A DNA stretch of 12,625 nucleotides from Lachnospiraceae bacterium (GTDB lineage: Bacteria > Bacillota > Clostridia > Lachnospirales > Lachnospiraceae): positions 1 to 12,625 of the forward strand of contig JAJQIE010000141.1 in NCBI GenBank assembly GCA_021199395.1, in the 5' to 3' direction. A program made the translations under genes and the position numbers. The notes beneath the pieces were generated by a model. It had not been told where the DNA came from, did no database searches, and saw only the letters and a program-made list of their open reading frames with translations. Positions 1 to 6,646 of this stretch are shown here, one piece after another (position 1 is the stretch's first letter; each line of letters starts with the position of its first letter).

Positions 1-353
1 CAACCCCCCCCCTGCTCTGCCAAAGACTCCTGATGATTCAGATTGAAATCCCTGCGCAGGGCTGCGATTAAGTACGCTTCGCGCAGGGCGAACCTTTTCG
101 TAAAAAAACACCGCGGCTGGTACAGGAGCTTTACAGCCATAGCTTCCATCGTCCACGCCGCGGTTTTCATGTTTTCTTTTTTTATCATGATATCTGTTTC
201 GTTTTTCTCCGGAATACGAACGGTTCACATTCAGCATAAATCAGACAGAAGGACGCTTTTCTGCCCGGTAGTCACCCAGTGACTTTCCATCATAAGGTAG
301 CATTGCATACCTGCGCTCAAAATTCCGCCTGAAATTTCTCCAGGTTATCCCAT
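1..353. other. left-edge stretch, no recognised gene; open minus-strand frame at 1-188
   Basis: I recognise no gene here. On the minus strand a frame is open from an ATG at 188-186 to the left edge (62 codons so far), reading MIKKENMKTAAW and then a basic stretch ending in LAEQGGG at the border. The three glycines are encoded by a run of nine G (C4-C12 on the plus strand). No ribosome site stands at a useful distance from either ATG (188 or 170), so coding is doubtful. Other minus-strand frames between 350 and 245 contain short Pro/Lys/Arg-rich runs, for example LPYDGKSLGDYRAEKRPSV ending at about 242, which could be the worn tail of an old gene. A plus-strand frame from a TTG at 43 to 282 looks membrane-like only because it is antisense to a Lys-rich frame. 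Confidence 0.3.
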
Positions 354-626
354 TTAAAAAATATCACTATGGGAACCAGTTCTTGTCAAATACAAGATCA
401 ATTCCTCCTCATTCACCTCATACACAAGCAGCCAATCTGGAGTTATATGACATTCTCGACAGCCCAAATAGTTACCAATCAGGCTGTGATCCCGGTACTG
501 TTCAGGCAATATCCGTCCCATGGCAAGAAGCTCAATCACTTTCTCAAGCAGTCGGACATCATAACCGCGCTTTTTTATGCACTTATAATCCTTTTTGAAC
601 GTTGTCTGATATTTAATCGTCAGCAT
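354..626 (-). CDS. yafQ: YafQ-family mRNA interferase toxin (RelE/ParE superfamily)
   Basis: Toxin of a type II toxin-antitoxin pair, 90 residues. YafQ enzymes bind the ribosomal A site and cut mRNA; a partner DinJ antitoxin neutralises them. The residues important in E. coli YafQ are all present at matching spacing: His47, His60, Asp64-Trp65, Arg82, His86 and a C-terminal Phe90 (compare His50, His63, Asp67, Trp68, His87, Phe91 in E. coli, from memory). The fold core is visible in the N-terminal basic helix (TTFKKDYK) and in CHITPDWLLVYE followed by LYLTRTGSHSDIF. The ATG lies inside the antitoxin gene, overlapping it by 14 bases, with GGAGG at 633-637 six bases upstream, so translation is coupled. 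The gene is complete and the catalytic set intact, so the toxin should be active. Confidence 0.93.
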   Translation of the reverse strand: MLTIKYQTTFKKDYKCIKKRGYDVRLLEKVIELLAMGRILPEQYRDHSLIGNYLGCRECHITPDWLLVYEVNEEELILYLTRTGSHSDIF

Positions 627-885
627 CTAAATCCTCCATCAGCTCCGAAACAGATGTAAAACCACGGCTTAGTCCAACACCATTTCTGGCATCTTCAATA
701 GCTCTAACCGTCTCGGCATTCGGTAAAGGATTCCCTATCCGAAAAGGAATAGCACCTTCGCGCACAGATTGACGCAGGAACATATTAATTGCAGAACTCA
801 AACTCAATCCAAAGCTTTCAAATAATTCCTGCGATTCTTTCTTCAAATTTTGATCTATTTTAATATTTGTACTTACAACAGCCAC
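613..885 (-). CDS. dinJ: DinJ/RelB-family antitoxin
   Basis: Antitoxin partner of the YafQ-like toxin that overlaps its 3' end. The 90-residue product has an N-terminal ribbon-helix-helix DNA-binding part at about residues 5-50 (STNIKIDQNLKKES, then a helix with SSAINMFLRQSV and the family-typical GAIPF). An acidic tail, ending EDLDADD, is expected to wrap the toxin. I place the start at the GTG at 885-883 because a perfect GGAGG (894-898) stands eight bases upstream. A longer reading from 903 would begin inside its own ribosome site. The family usually represses its own promoter, and a consensus-like promoter lies directly upstream. No truncation or frameshift is seen. Confidence 0.92.
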   Translation of the reverse strand: MAVVSTNIKIDQNLKKESQELFESFGLSLSSAINMFLRQSVREGAIPFRIGNPLPNAETVRAIEDARNGVGLSRGFTSVSELMEDLDADD

Positions 886-893
886 AGCCAGTA

Positions 894-898
894 CCTCC
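894..898 (-). promoter_or_regulatory. ribosome binding site that decides the antitoxin start
   Basis: GGAGG stands eight bases before the GTG at 885-883. It overlaps the upstream in-frame ATG (900-898), which makes that ATG an unlikely start and favours the 90-residue antitoxin. Confidence 0.8.
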
Positions 899-914
899 AT
901 CACATTTTTGGATT

Positions 915-943
915 ATTTTAGCCCATTGTGTAGAATATGTCAA
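915..943 (-). promoter_or_regulatory. sigma-A-type promoter of the toxin-antitoxin operon
   Basis: Reading the minus strand, TTGACA (938-943, perfect -35) is followed after exactly 17 bases by TAAAAT (915-920, five of six matches to TATAAT). Transcription should start near 907-909, about ten bases before the GGAGG of the antitoxin. Loose TTGT/ACAA half-sites flank the -35 region and could be an operator for the ribbon-helix-helix antitoxin; that part is inference. Confidence 0.85.
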
Positions 944-961
944 TACAACAGCTTTAATTCT

Positions 962-1592
962 CAGGGTTGTTTCACGAACATTTTTTGCTGTGATTTCTCA
1001 CCTGGGGCAAACGAATAACTCCTCAACTTTGCCATATCTCCGCTAAATCCTCCATTGACCTTTACGTGGCATTCCTGATTTCGTTTGTTTTTTCCCTGAT
1101 TGGTATCTGGACAAGGACCAGCCCTGTCTCCGCATCCACCACATTCAGCACCACGGTAGCCTTGTTTCCTTTCACTTTCTCTCCAAAACCGCGCAATGAT
1201 TTCCCGTCGATTGCTATGTGGTGCCCCTTAGGCGCTATGATTTCCCCTGCCCATTCCATAAACACGCACAGGAACATCCATTCGTCTATCCTGGAAAGCA
1301 TCCAGCATACCGTTGCCGGTGGCGCAATCCCATTTTCCAAAGTCATCCCTTCCCTTAACTCTTCAAAGTGTTCCCCGCACCAGTTCAGGCTCCGCCTGAT
1401 TAATGTCCGCCCAGCGAGATACCCGAAGACCAGGCAGACCAGTACCTCAGCCGACACATGCTTCGTCCTCTGGCCACACCGTGGATCTGGTACCGCCTTC
1501 ATGTGTTCCAGCAATGGGGCCACCCGGAATGCATTGTCAGCACAAGGCTTCACCAATCCCAAGCCGGTCCAGGATCCGCTTCTGGCTGTCAT
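962..1592 (-). mobile_element. remnant of an ISAs1-family insertion sequence
   Basis: This is the span of the truncated ISAs1-type transposase plus a possible end. On the plus strand CAGGGTTGTTTCACG begins at 962. ISAs1-family ends, as I remember them, commonly begin CAGGG, so this may be the terminal inverted repeat on the 3' side of the transposase. A matching CCCTG end was not found on the other side (1593-1863), and no target duplication can be defined. Only about 100 bases separate the frame break from the putative end, so most of the 3' half of the element has been deleted. The element cannot move by itself. Confidence 0.55.
1062..1592 (-). pseudogene. truncated ISAs1-family (H-repeat-associated) DDE transposase
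   Basis: N-terminal half of an ISAs1-family transposase. The conserved opening is present (LLEHMKAVPDPR at about residues 27-38, a Trp near an HFEEL helix, then APPATVCWMLSRIDEW). It is followed by the first catalytic Asp in HIAIDGKSLRG (about residues 124-134) and by NKATVVLNVVDAETGLVLVQ. The frame reaches KTNEI and then fails: RNAT and a stop replace the usual continuation. The remaining 176 residues are roughly half the family length, and the second Asp and the Glu are missing. The start is also unclear. A better-looking N-terminus (MNDSQKRILDRLGIGEA from the ATG at 1596-1594) lies in another frame, suggesting an additional frameshift near 1540-1590. It is non-functional. Confidence 0.85.
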
Positions 1593-1863
1593 TCATCCTG
1601 GAAACAACCTTTTCTTTTTCGAAGTAAATCAGGAGATTTTTGTAAATGTTCACTAATTTCAAATTATATATTGCATTTTTTATATTTTTGTGATATATTA
1701 TCTGTAACATTATCTTCTCATATTCACAATCATAGCCCATATATAAACCTGTCTCCATCGCGGAAATTCCACATAAGGCGGCGATAAAATATCGTTCTTC
1801 AAAAAACAACCGTGAAAATGTTCCTAAACTAATAGCAATTTCAAATGAAATGAGGTAAAATAG
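1593..1863. other. AT-rich stretch without a recognised gene
   Basis: About 270 bases, clearly richer in A+T than the sugar locus. A minus-strand frame from a TTG at 1809 reads through into the transposase remnant. Its first part, FFEERYFIAALCGISAMETG, has a protein-like look, but I do not recognise it and it has no ribosome site. It may be a leftover of an interrupted gene. On the plus strand this stretch holds the leader of the Rpn gene, with GAGG at 1852-1855. Confidence 0.4.
1671..1699 (+). promoter_or_regulatory. possible promoter of the Rpn gene
   Basis: TTGCAT (1671-1676, four of six -35 matches), 17 bases, TATATT (1694-1699, five of six -10 matches). The surroundings are so AT-rich that chance matches are likely, and the implied leader would be about 155 bases long. 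Confidence 0.3.
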
Positions 1864-2721
1864 ATGACAGAAAAATCGGATTTCAATTCAAAAGAATCTG
1901 ACACAGTAAATCAAACAGAAGATGCTGTAATGAAAGTCATGATGGAGTTTTTCACTGAAGAAATGCTTCCTCTTTTCGGCATCACGCAAAAAGCAATCGC
2001 ATTCATTCCAACAGAGGACGTTCATATTGAACTTATGAAGGGTTACCAGGATTTCAATCTCGAAATGGAGGACGGTAGTATCGCGCATTTTGAATTTCAA
2101 TCAACAAATGGCGGAGTGAAAGATCTCCGACGTTTCAAAGCCTACGAGGGAAACCTTAATTACAAGCTGCAAAAACCCGTGACTACCTACGTATTATTTT
2201 CAGGAAAGATCAAATGCCCTATGACACAGATTACCGAAGGAATCAACTCATACAGGATAAAACCCATCATCATGCGTGAGCGAGACGCAGACCTGTTGTT
2301 AGCAAAGCTGCAAGCCAAAGTTAGTAAAAACATTCCTCTTACACGCAGGGATTTGTCCGAGCTTCCAATGCTTCCAATCTTCGGAGGCGAAAGCTCTCAA
2401 TTAGAACGCATACAAGCCGCGTTTGAAATTACCACAGAAGCAGATCAGATCCCACAGGAAGATATTGAAAAAATCGAAGCCGCCATTTATGCTATGGCGA
2501 CAAAGTTTCTTAACCATAATGAATTAGAGCAAATCAAAGGGGGTGTCAAAATGACGTATCTTGGACAACTACTGGTAGAGGACGGGCGTAAAGAAGGGCG
2601 TGAAGAAGGACGTAAAGAAGGACGTAAAGAAGAACAAAAAAACACAGAACGGGAACGCCTGAGAGCGGATAAAGCCGAGCAGGAGCTGCAGGAGTTAAAG
2701 AAGAGATTCGGACTGGAGTAA
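1864..2721 (+). CDS. Rpn-family recombination-promoting nuclease / putative transposase
   Basis: Complete 285-residue protein of the Rpn (PDDEXK-type transposase, YhgA-like) family. These are DNA endonucleases linked to RecA-independent recombination and, in some reports, phage defence. The PD-(D/E)XK core is seen as Asp63 (KGYQDFNLEM) and Glu77-Phe-Gln79 (AHFEFQST), followed by the family-typical DLRRFKAYEGNLN. An ExQ pair in place of ExK is usual in this family. A helical middle leads to a charged tail (about 238-285) with four GR(K/E)E units and a likely coiled coil (RADKAEQELQELKKRF). The ATG is supported by GAGG (1852-1855) eight bases upstream. The gene lies opposite to its neighbours and beside an IS remnant and a toxin-antitoxin pair, typical of accessory islands. 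No break is visible; the DNA substrate is unknown. Confidence 0.88.
   Translation: MTEKSDFNSKESDTVNQTEDAVMKVMMEFFTEEMLPLFGITQKAIAFIPTEDVHIELMKGYQDFNLEMEDGSIAHFEFQSTNGGVKDLRRFKAYEGNLNYKLQKPVTTYVLFSGKIKCPMTQITEGINSYRIKPIIMRERDADLLLAKLQAKVSKNIPLTRRDLSELPMLPIFGGESSQLERIQAAFEITTEADQIPQEDIEKIEAAIYAMATKFLNHNELEQIKGGVKMTYLGQLLVEDGRKEGREEGRKEGRKEEQKNTERERLRADKAEQELQELKKRFGLE
2584..2631 (+). repeat. four tandem 12-bp repeats inside the Rpn gene
   Basis: Four units of the pattern GGRCGTRAAGAA follow without gaps and encode GRKE, GREE, GRKE, GRKE. The unit is a multiple of three, so slippage would lengthen or shorten the basic/acidic tail without breaking the frame. Similar Gly-Arg/Lys-Glu runs are common near the C-terminus of Rpn proteins. 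Confidence 0.9.
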
Positions 2722-2731
2722 TAATAGCAGC

Positions 2732-2774
2732 TATGTCCCATCGATATCCCTGTACAGATAAGACACGGGACATA
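2732..2774. terminator. inverted repeat between convergent genes, possible two-way terminator
   Basis: TATGTCCC (2732-2739) and GGGACATA (2767-2774) are perfect complements separated by 27 bases, in the 63-base gap between the converging Rpn and YesL genes. Position suits a shared terminator, but the loop is long and neither side is followed by a proper T-run, so the function is uncertain. Confidence 0.35.
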
Positions 2775-2784
2775 ACCATTCCAT

Positions 2785-3420
2785 CTAATGCGCATCTTCC
2801 TCCTGCCCCTTATGCTGCTCCAGCAGCGGATCGATCAGCCGGGAGGCCACGCAGGCGAGCACACCCGGCACGAACAGAACCGTCCAAAGCTTTGCGAGCA
2901 CGAGCAGATACCCCACGGCGAACAGGACAAGGAGCAGCAGAGTGACTGGCAGATGGCGGAATACCATATAGAAGGAAAGCTTCAGGAACCATTTTACCGG
3001 CATATCAAATCTGGAAAGCGCGGGGAATGCGTAGCAGAGCGCCGCGAGCACGAGCAGAGTGCACAGGCCATAAAACATGATCAGGAACAGACGCGGCAAG
3101 CCATCCGCCAGGTGCCAGATGATTCCCGCGTTTAGAAGCAGTACAAACAGCGCCCCGGCAAAGCAGAGCCACAGCAGAATGGACTTTTTCAGATCTCTGC
3201 GGTATGCTTTCCAGAACTCGGACCAGACGGTCCCGGTGTCCCGCCTTATGGAGCGCGAGGCCACCGCATAGATTGCGCTAAAGGATGCGCCGATTGTCGC
3301 CACCAGAAGGCTGCCCAGCAGCCAGAGGATACTGACCAGTATCATATCGCACAGCTTTCCAGTGTAATAGTAAAATCCGGTTCCGGATTCAAAAAATCCG
3401 GGGCTGTTTTTTTTCTTCAT
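2785..3420 (-). CDS. yesL: YesL-like membrane protein (DUF624)
   Basis: 211-residue integral membrane protein of the DUF624/YesL family. The hallmark N-terminal region is present: FFESGTGFYYYTGKLCDMILV, then LWLLGSLLVATIGASFSAIYA (about residues 32-52), followed by a soluble RxxxxxVWSEFWKAYRRDLKKS loop. Further hydrophobic segments lie at about 80-100, 107-127 and 158-195. A Gln/Glu/His-rich cytoplasmic end follows. The start chosen is the ATG at 3420-3418, preceded by GGGG at 3428-3431. It puts the family motif at the N-terminus, whereas a longer frame to 3525 would add a non-homologous basic stretch. It is the last gene of the sugar locus, 101 bases after the GH31 gene. YesL family genes usually sit with YesMN regulators and CUT1 importers. 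The biochemical role is unknown; assisting the importer or the sensor is inference. Confidence 0.88.
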   Translation of the reverse strand: MKKKNSPGFFESGTGFYYYTGKLCDMILVSILWLLGSLLVATIGASFSAIYAVASRSIRRDTGTVWSEFWKAYRRDLKKSILLWLCFAGALFVLLLNAGIIWHLADGLPRLFLIMFYGLCTLLVLAALCYAFPALSRFDMPVKWFLKLSFYMVFRHLPVTLLLLVLFAVGYLLVLAKLWTVLFVPGVLACVASRLIDPLLEQHKGQEEDAH

Positions 3421-3475
3421 GAACGTACCCCGCTTCCTTCCTTTTTTCTCCTGTTCCATCGGATAAAGGGACTTT

Positions 3476-3517
3476 TTCCCGACCGCGTTCCGTCCTATTG
3501 ACGTTCGCGGTCGGGAA
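3476..3517 (-). promoter_or_regulatory. stable intercistronic hairpin between GH31 and yesL genes
   Basis: TTCCCGACCGCG (3476-3487) is perfectly complementary to CGCGGTCGGGAA (3506-3517) with an 18-base loop. It begins four bases after the GH31 stop on the transcript. On the minus strand the stem is followed by AAAG, not by U, so it is a poor intrinsic terminator. It may instead protect the upstream mRNA or reduce yesL expression. No promoter was recognised between it and yesL. Confidence 0.65.
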
Positions 3518-3521
3518 TGAA

Positions 3522-5690
3522 TCACATCAATGTAAGCATCGGAAGCTCATATCCGTTTCTGGTAAACAATGGTATCTGCTCCAGCGGCGCAGCGATGGTA
3601 ACGGTCTGCCCGCCGTCAAAGGTCTCTCCGGTCCAGGCATTTTTCCATACAGCGCCCTGCGGCAGATAGATTTCTGTCTCTCTCGCGCCTTTGTCTGTCA
3701 CCGGCTTTACCAGCACATCCGGGCCGAACATATACTGTGTCTCTACCTCCCAGCACTCAGGATCCTCCGGAAAATCATAGAACAGCGGTCTCATGACCGG
3801 CGTCCCTTTTTCGTGCGCTTCCGCCATGCGCTCCGCGACATAGGGGCGCATGCGCTCCCGCAGCCTGAGATAGCCGCAAAGAATCTCATATACCTCATCG
3901 GTGTAGCTCCACACTTCATTGGGCGCGCCGGAGACACAGGTAGCCCCGCCGGTCGTTCCGTGCTGCGGCTGCAGCGGCCAGCGATAGCCGTGCATCCTCA
4001 TGACCGGACAGAAACAGCCATACTCAAACCAGCGGATCAGCAGCTCATGGAATTCCGGATCGCTGACATTCGCGCCAAAGAAGCCTCCGATATCGGTCGT
4101 CCACCAGGGAATACCGGCGATACCCATATTCAGTCCGGCCGCGACCTGATTCTTCATGCTCCCAAACGAGGACTTGATATCGCCCGACCACACGAGCGCC
4201 CCATATCTCTGGGAACCCGCCCATGCGCAGCGCAGGAGATTGATGATATTTTCCTGCCCCTGCTTCTTCATTCCGTCAAAGAACGTCTTTGCGTACATTA
4301 CCGGGTAAATATTCCCCACCTGTACGTCCGGGCCGAGATGGTAGCGGTAATTTTCAAAATCATATACGGTATATTCCGGCTCCGCCTCATCCAGCCAGAA
4401 AATCCGCACACCCTTGTCATAATAATTCTGTTTTGCTTTCTGCCATACGTACTCGCGCGCTTCCGGATTTGTCGCGTCGTAGTGCAGTGTGTTCCCCTGG
4501 AAATCCATAGAGATCGGATAACCGGATTCCACACGGATCAAAAGGCCTTTCGCTTTCATCTCATCGAAGTTCTCGCTCCGGTAGTCCACCGTCGGCCAGA
4601 TGGAAACCATCAGCTCAATGCCCATTTCCTTGAGCTCCGCGATCATTGCGTCCGGATCCGGCCAGTAGGTCGGGTCAAACTTCCACTCTCCCTGGCAGGG
4701 CCAGTGGAAAAAGTCCACGACTATGACAGAAATCGGAAGATTGCGGCGTTTGTATTCTCTGGCTACCTCCAGCAGCTCCTCCTGTGTCTGATAGCGGAGC
4801 TTGCACTGCCAGTATCCCATCGCGTAATCCGGCATCATCGGCACCTTTCCGGTCGCATTTGCGTATGCCTCCTCAATCTCTGACGGCGAATCTCCCGCCG
4901 TGATCCAGTAGTCCAGCTTTTTAGAGGAATACGCTTCCCATGTGGTGATGTTCTTTCCAAAGCTCACACGGCCGACCGCCGGATTGTTCCACAGAAAGCC
5001 ATAGCCGAGGCTGGAGAGCACAAACGGCACGCTTGCCTGCGAATTGCGATGTGCCAGCTCCAGATCCGCGCCCTTCACATCAAGAAACGGCTGCTGATAC
5101 TGCCCCATGCCAAAAAGCTTTTCGTTTGGATTTGACACGAACCGCATGGTCAGACGGTAATCGCCTCCAATGATCGGCTTAAACTCTCTCGCCTCTACCT
5201 CCAGTGAGCTGCATGTGCTTCCAAACATATCGCGGCGGTTGCGCAGATATTCCTCCAGGAGCACTTCGCCCTTTGCATTGTAAAAGGTCAGCTTTCCGAT
5301 CAGATTGATCTCCGCAGTAATTTTTCCGTTCCGGATCGTCCCGCCATCCGTGCGAACCTCAACACAGCACTCATTCTCAGTCACCGATACGCTCTGCGAG
5401 TCATCGGCGCAGACCATTTCCCCGTCCACGGGACACTTTTCAACAGCGTTACCCTCTGCTGCGGATCCCGATTCTTCCCGCGGATCTAAGTCCGTTCCCG
5501 CGGCATTCTCCGGTGAAAGGAGCGCCCAGTCCTCCTTTGGCATCCCGGCCAGCTTTGTCGCGCGGACACGCAGACTGTTTTTGCCCCACGGCTCAATGAT
5601 CAGCCGCTCCGCGTCATAGCGGTAGCAGAGTGCGTTTCCCTTTTGCTCAAAGTATCCATATACGTCTCTTACTTCATCCTGATTTGCCAT
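3522..5690 (-). CDS. glycoside hydrolase family 31, probable alpha-xylosidase or alpha-glucosidase
   Basis: 722-residue retaining alpha-glycosidase of GH31, which removes a terminal alpha-linked xylose or glucose. There is no signal peptide, so it acts in the cytoplasm on imported oligosaccharide. An N-terminal beta-sandwich (to about 250; FGMGQYQQPFLDVKGA, then LGYGFLWNNP) precedes the (beta/alpha)8 barrel starting near MPDYAMGYWQCKLRY. The catalytic nucleophile is Asp434 in FWLDEAEPEY and the acid/base Asp504 in LVWSGDIKSSF; the TTDIGGF and MRMHGYR substrate-site segments follow. The WLDxxEPE form is the one I associate with bacterial alpha-xylosidases of the XylS/CjXyl31A type rather than plain maltases. 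An acidic, low-complexity insert at about residues 60-101 interrupts the N-terminal domain. The ATG is preceded by AAAGGATGG. It follows the two permease genes by 112 bases. Family certain, specificity not. Confidence 0.93.
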   Translation of the reverse strand: MANQDEVRDVYGYFEQKGNALCYRYDAERLIIEPWGKNSLRVRATKLAGMPKEDWALLSPENAAGTDLDPREESGSAAEGNAVEKCPVDGEMVCADDSQSVSVTENECCVEVRTDGGTIRNGKITAEINLIGKLTFYNAKGEVLLEEYLRNRRDMFGSTCSSLEVEAREFKPIIGGDYRLTMRFVSNPNEKLFGMGQYQQPFLDVKGADLELAHRNSQASVPFVLSSLGYGFLWNNPAVGRVSFGKNITTWEAYSSKKLDYWITAGDSPSEIEEAYANATGKVPMMPDYAMGYWQCKLRYQTQEELLEVAREYKRRNLPISVIVVDFFHWPCQGEWKFDPTYWPDPDAMIAELKEMGIELMVSIWPTVDYRSENFDEMKAKGLLIRVESGYPISMDFQGNTLHYDATNPEAREYVWQKAKQNYYDKGVRIFWLDEAEPEYTVYDFENYRYHLGPDVQVGNIYPVMYAKTFFDGMKKQGQENIINLLRCAWAGSQRYGALVWSGDIKSSFGSMKNQVAAGLNMGIAGIPWWTTDIGGFFGANVSDPEFHELLIRWFEYGCFCPVMRMHGYRWPLQPQHGTTGGATCVSGAPNEVWSYTDEVYEILCGYLRLRERMRPYVAERMAEAHEKGTPVMRPLFYDFPEDPECWEVETQYMFGPDVLVKPVTDKGARETEIYLPQGAVWKNAWTGETFDGGQTVTIAAPLEQIPLFTRNGYELPMLTLM

Positions 5691-5708
5691 AAAACCATCC
5701 TTTCTCGT

Positions 5709-5815
5709 ATCAGTCTTTGACCTCGCGGCAGTCCCTGAGCATGTCGCCCGTCTTTACCACACCGTCTGCCTTTAACCACTTCGTCCATTTTTAACTGCGC
5801 CATCAGTCTTTGACC
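5709..5815 (-). repeat. 14-bp direct repeat duplicating the permease stop region
   Basis: GGTCAAAGACTGAT (minus-strand sense) occurs at 5802-5815, where it encodes the last residues and TGA of the MalG-like permease, and again at 5709-5722 in the gap before the GH31 gene. Before the second copy a 26-codon open stretch without a start reads KWTKWLKADGVVK, and further on LRDCREVKD and a stop. Thus a second VKD-stop end stands 93 bases after the real one. This looks like the remnant of a gene tail or of a recombination event. Confidence 0.75.
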
Positions 5816-6645
5816 GCGCCGGCCGTCAGGCCGCCGACAATGTATTTCTGCAGGAAAATGAACAGCAGCACGACCGGAATGACCAGAATGGTCCCATATG
5901 CCATGATGCAGTTCCACTTCGTCCCATACGCATTCTGGAATTTGTAAATGTTCGCGGTCAGCGGCCGCATCTCCGCGCCGACGTTAAATGTCATGGAGAA
6001 GATCAGATCGTTCCAGCCATTCAGGAAGGAAATGACTACAATCGTAATGATGCCGGTCTTTACCGCCGGGATCATGATCGATACAAATGCCCGCAGCGAG
6101 CCGCAGCCATCCAGCCGGGCCGCCTCATCGAGCGCTACCGGAACACTCTTAAAATAGGGGCGCAGCGTGACGATCGCGAACGGGATGGAAGCCGACGCAA
6201 TCGCGATGGGCGCCGCAAAATGCGTGCCAAGAAGCCCCAGTCCATTGAAAATCAGGTACATCGGGGTCAGTGTCAGAGAAGCCGGAAGCATCTGAGCCAC
6301 AAGGAAGGTCAGGAGAAACACATTTCCGCCCGGAACCTTGTAGCGTCCCATCCCATAAGCCGCCGGAACACCGAGAAGCAGGGTGATCCCCATCGTCAGA
6401 AAGCCATTAATGAAGCTGTTCCGCAGAGAGACGAGAAAGGTCGGGTCCGTCAGGTTGACCAGCCATGGATCGATCGTAAATTCGCGCGGGAAATAGCTCA
6501 GCTCCTTTCCGAACGTCTCTACATCGGATTTAAAAGAAATCTGCACCAGCCAGTAGATCGGGAACAGAAATATTACCGCTATGATAAGCGCTATGACAGA
6601 GTTCCGCAGGTTTTTTCTCCCCTCCTGGGTCTGTAGTGTTTTCAT
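5803..6645 (-). CDS. sugar ABC transporter permease, MalG/YesQ-like
   Basis: 280-residue inner-membrane permease of the CUT1 (MalG) family, one half of the channel of the importer. Six membrane segments are expected; the first lies at about residues 15-36 after a short basic N-terminus. The EAA loop that docks the ATPase is EAARLDG at about residues 174-180, continuing CGSLRAFVSIMIP, and the protein ends with the MalG-like QKYIVGGLTAGAVKD. I take the ATG at 6645-6643 as start because GGAGG (6655-6659) lies nine bases upstream. The in-frame ATG at 6654 touches this site and would be too close. With this start the gene follows the MalF-like stop by one base, and the ribosome site lies inside the upstream gene, indicating coupled translation. 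Confidence 0.94.
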   Translation of the reverse strand: MKTLQTQEGRKNLRNSVIALIIAVIFLFPIYWLVQISFKSDVETFGKELSYFPREFTIDPWLVNLTDPTFLVSLRNSFINGFLTMGITLLLGVPAAYGMGRYKVPGGNVFLLTFLVAQMLPASLTLTPMYLIFNGLGLLGTHFAAPIAIASASIPFAIVTLRPYFKSVPVALDEAARLDGCGSLRAFVSIMIPAVKTGIITIVVISFLNGWNDLIFSMTFNVGAEMRPLTANIYKFQNAYGTKWNCIMAYGTILVIPVVLLFIFLQKYIVGGLTAGAVKD

Positions 6646-6646
6646 A

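Noticed and set aside
43..282. 79-codon plus-strand frame with a membrane-like segment
   Set aside because: It starts at TTG without a ribosome site, and the hydrophobic run arises as the antisense of a Lys/Glu-rich stretch.
1066..1656. 196-codon plus-strand open frame
   Set aside because: It is the antisense of the ISAs1 transposase remnant, where the minus strand shows clear family motifs.
2584..2631. CRISPR-like array
   Set aside because: The 12-bp units are contiguous with no spacers and encode a protein tail; no CRISPR array is visible anywhere in the window.
2487..2795. Ser/Arg-rich minus-strand frames
   Set aside because: They are antisense to the repeat-containing tail of the Rpn gene and consist of the complement of the 12-bp repeats.
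3421..3525. Longer start for the YesL-like gene at 3525
   Set aside because: The added 35 residues are basic, unrelated to the family, overlap the intergenic hairpin and the GH31 end, and lack a ribosome site.
3498..4883. 461-codon plus-strand open frame
   Set aside because: It is antisense to the GH31 gene, has an Arg/His-rich composition with no domain, and no ribosome site; it is a shadow of the high-GC coding strand.
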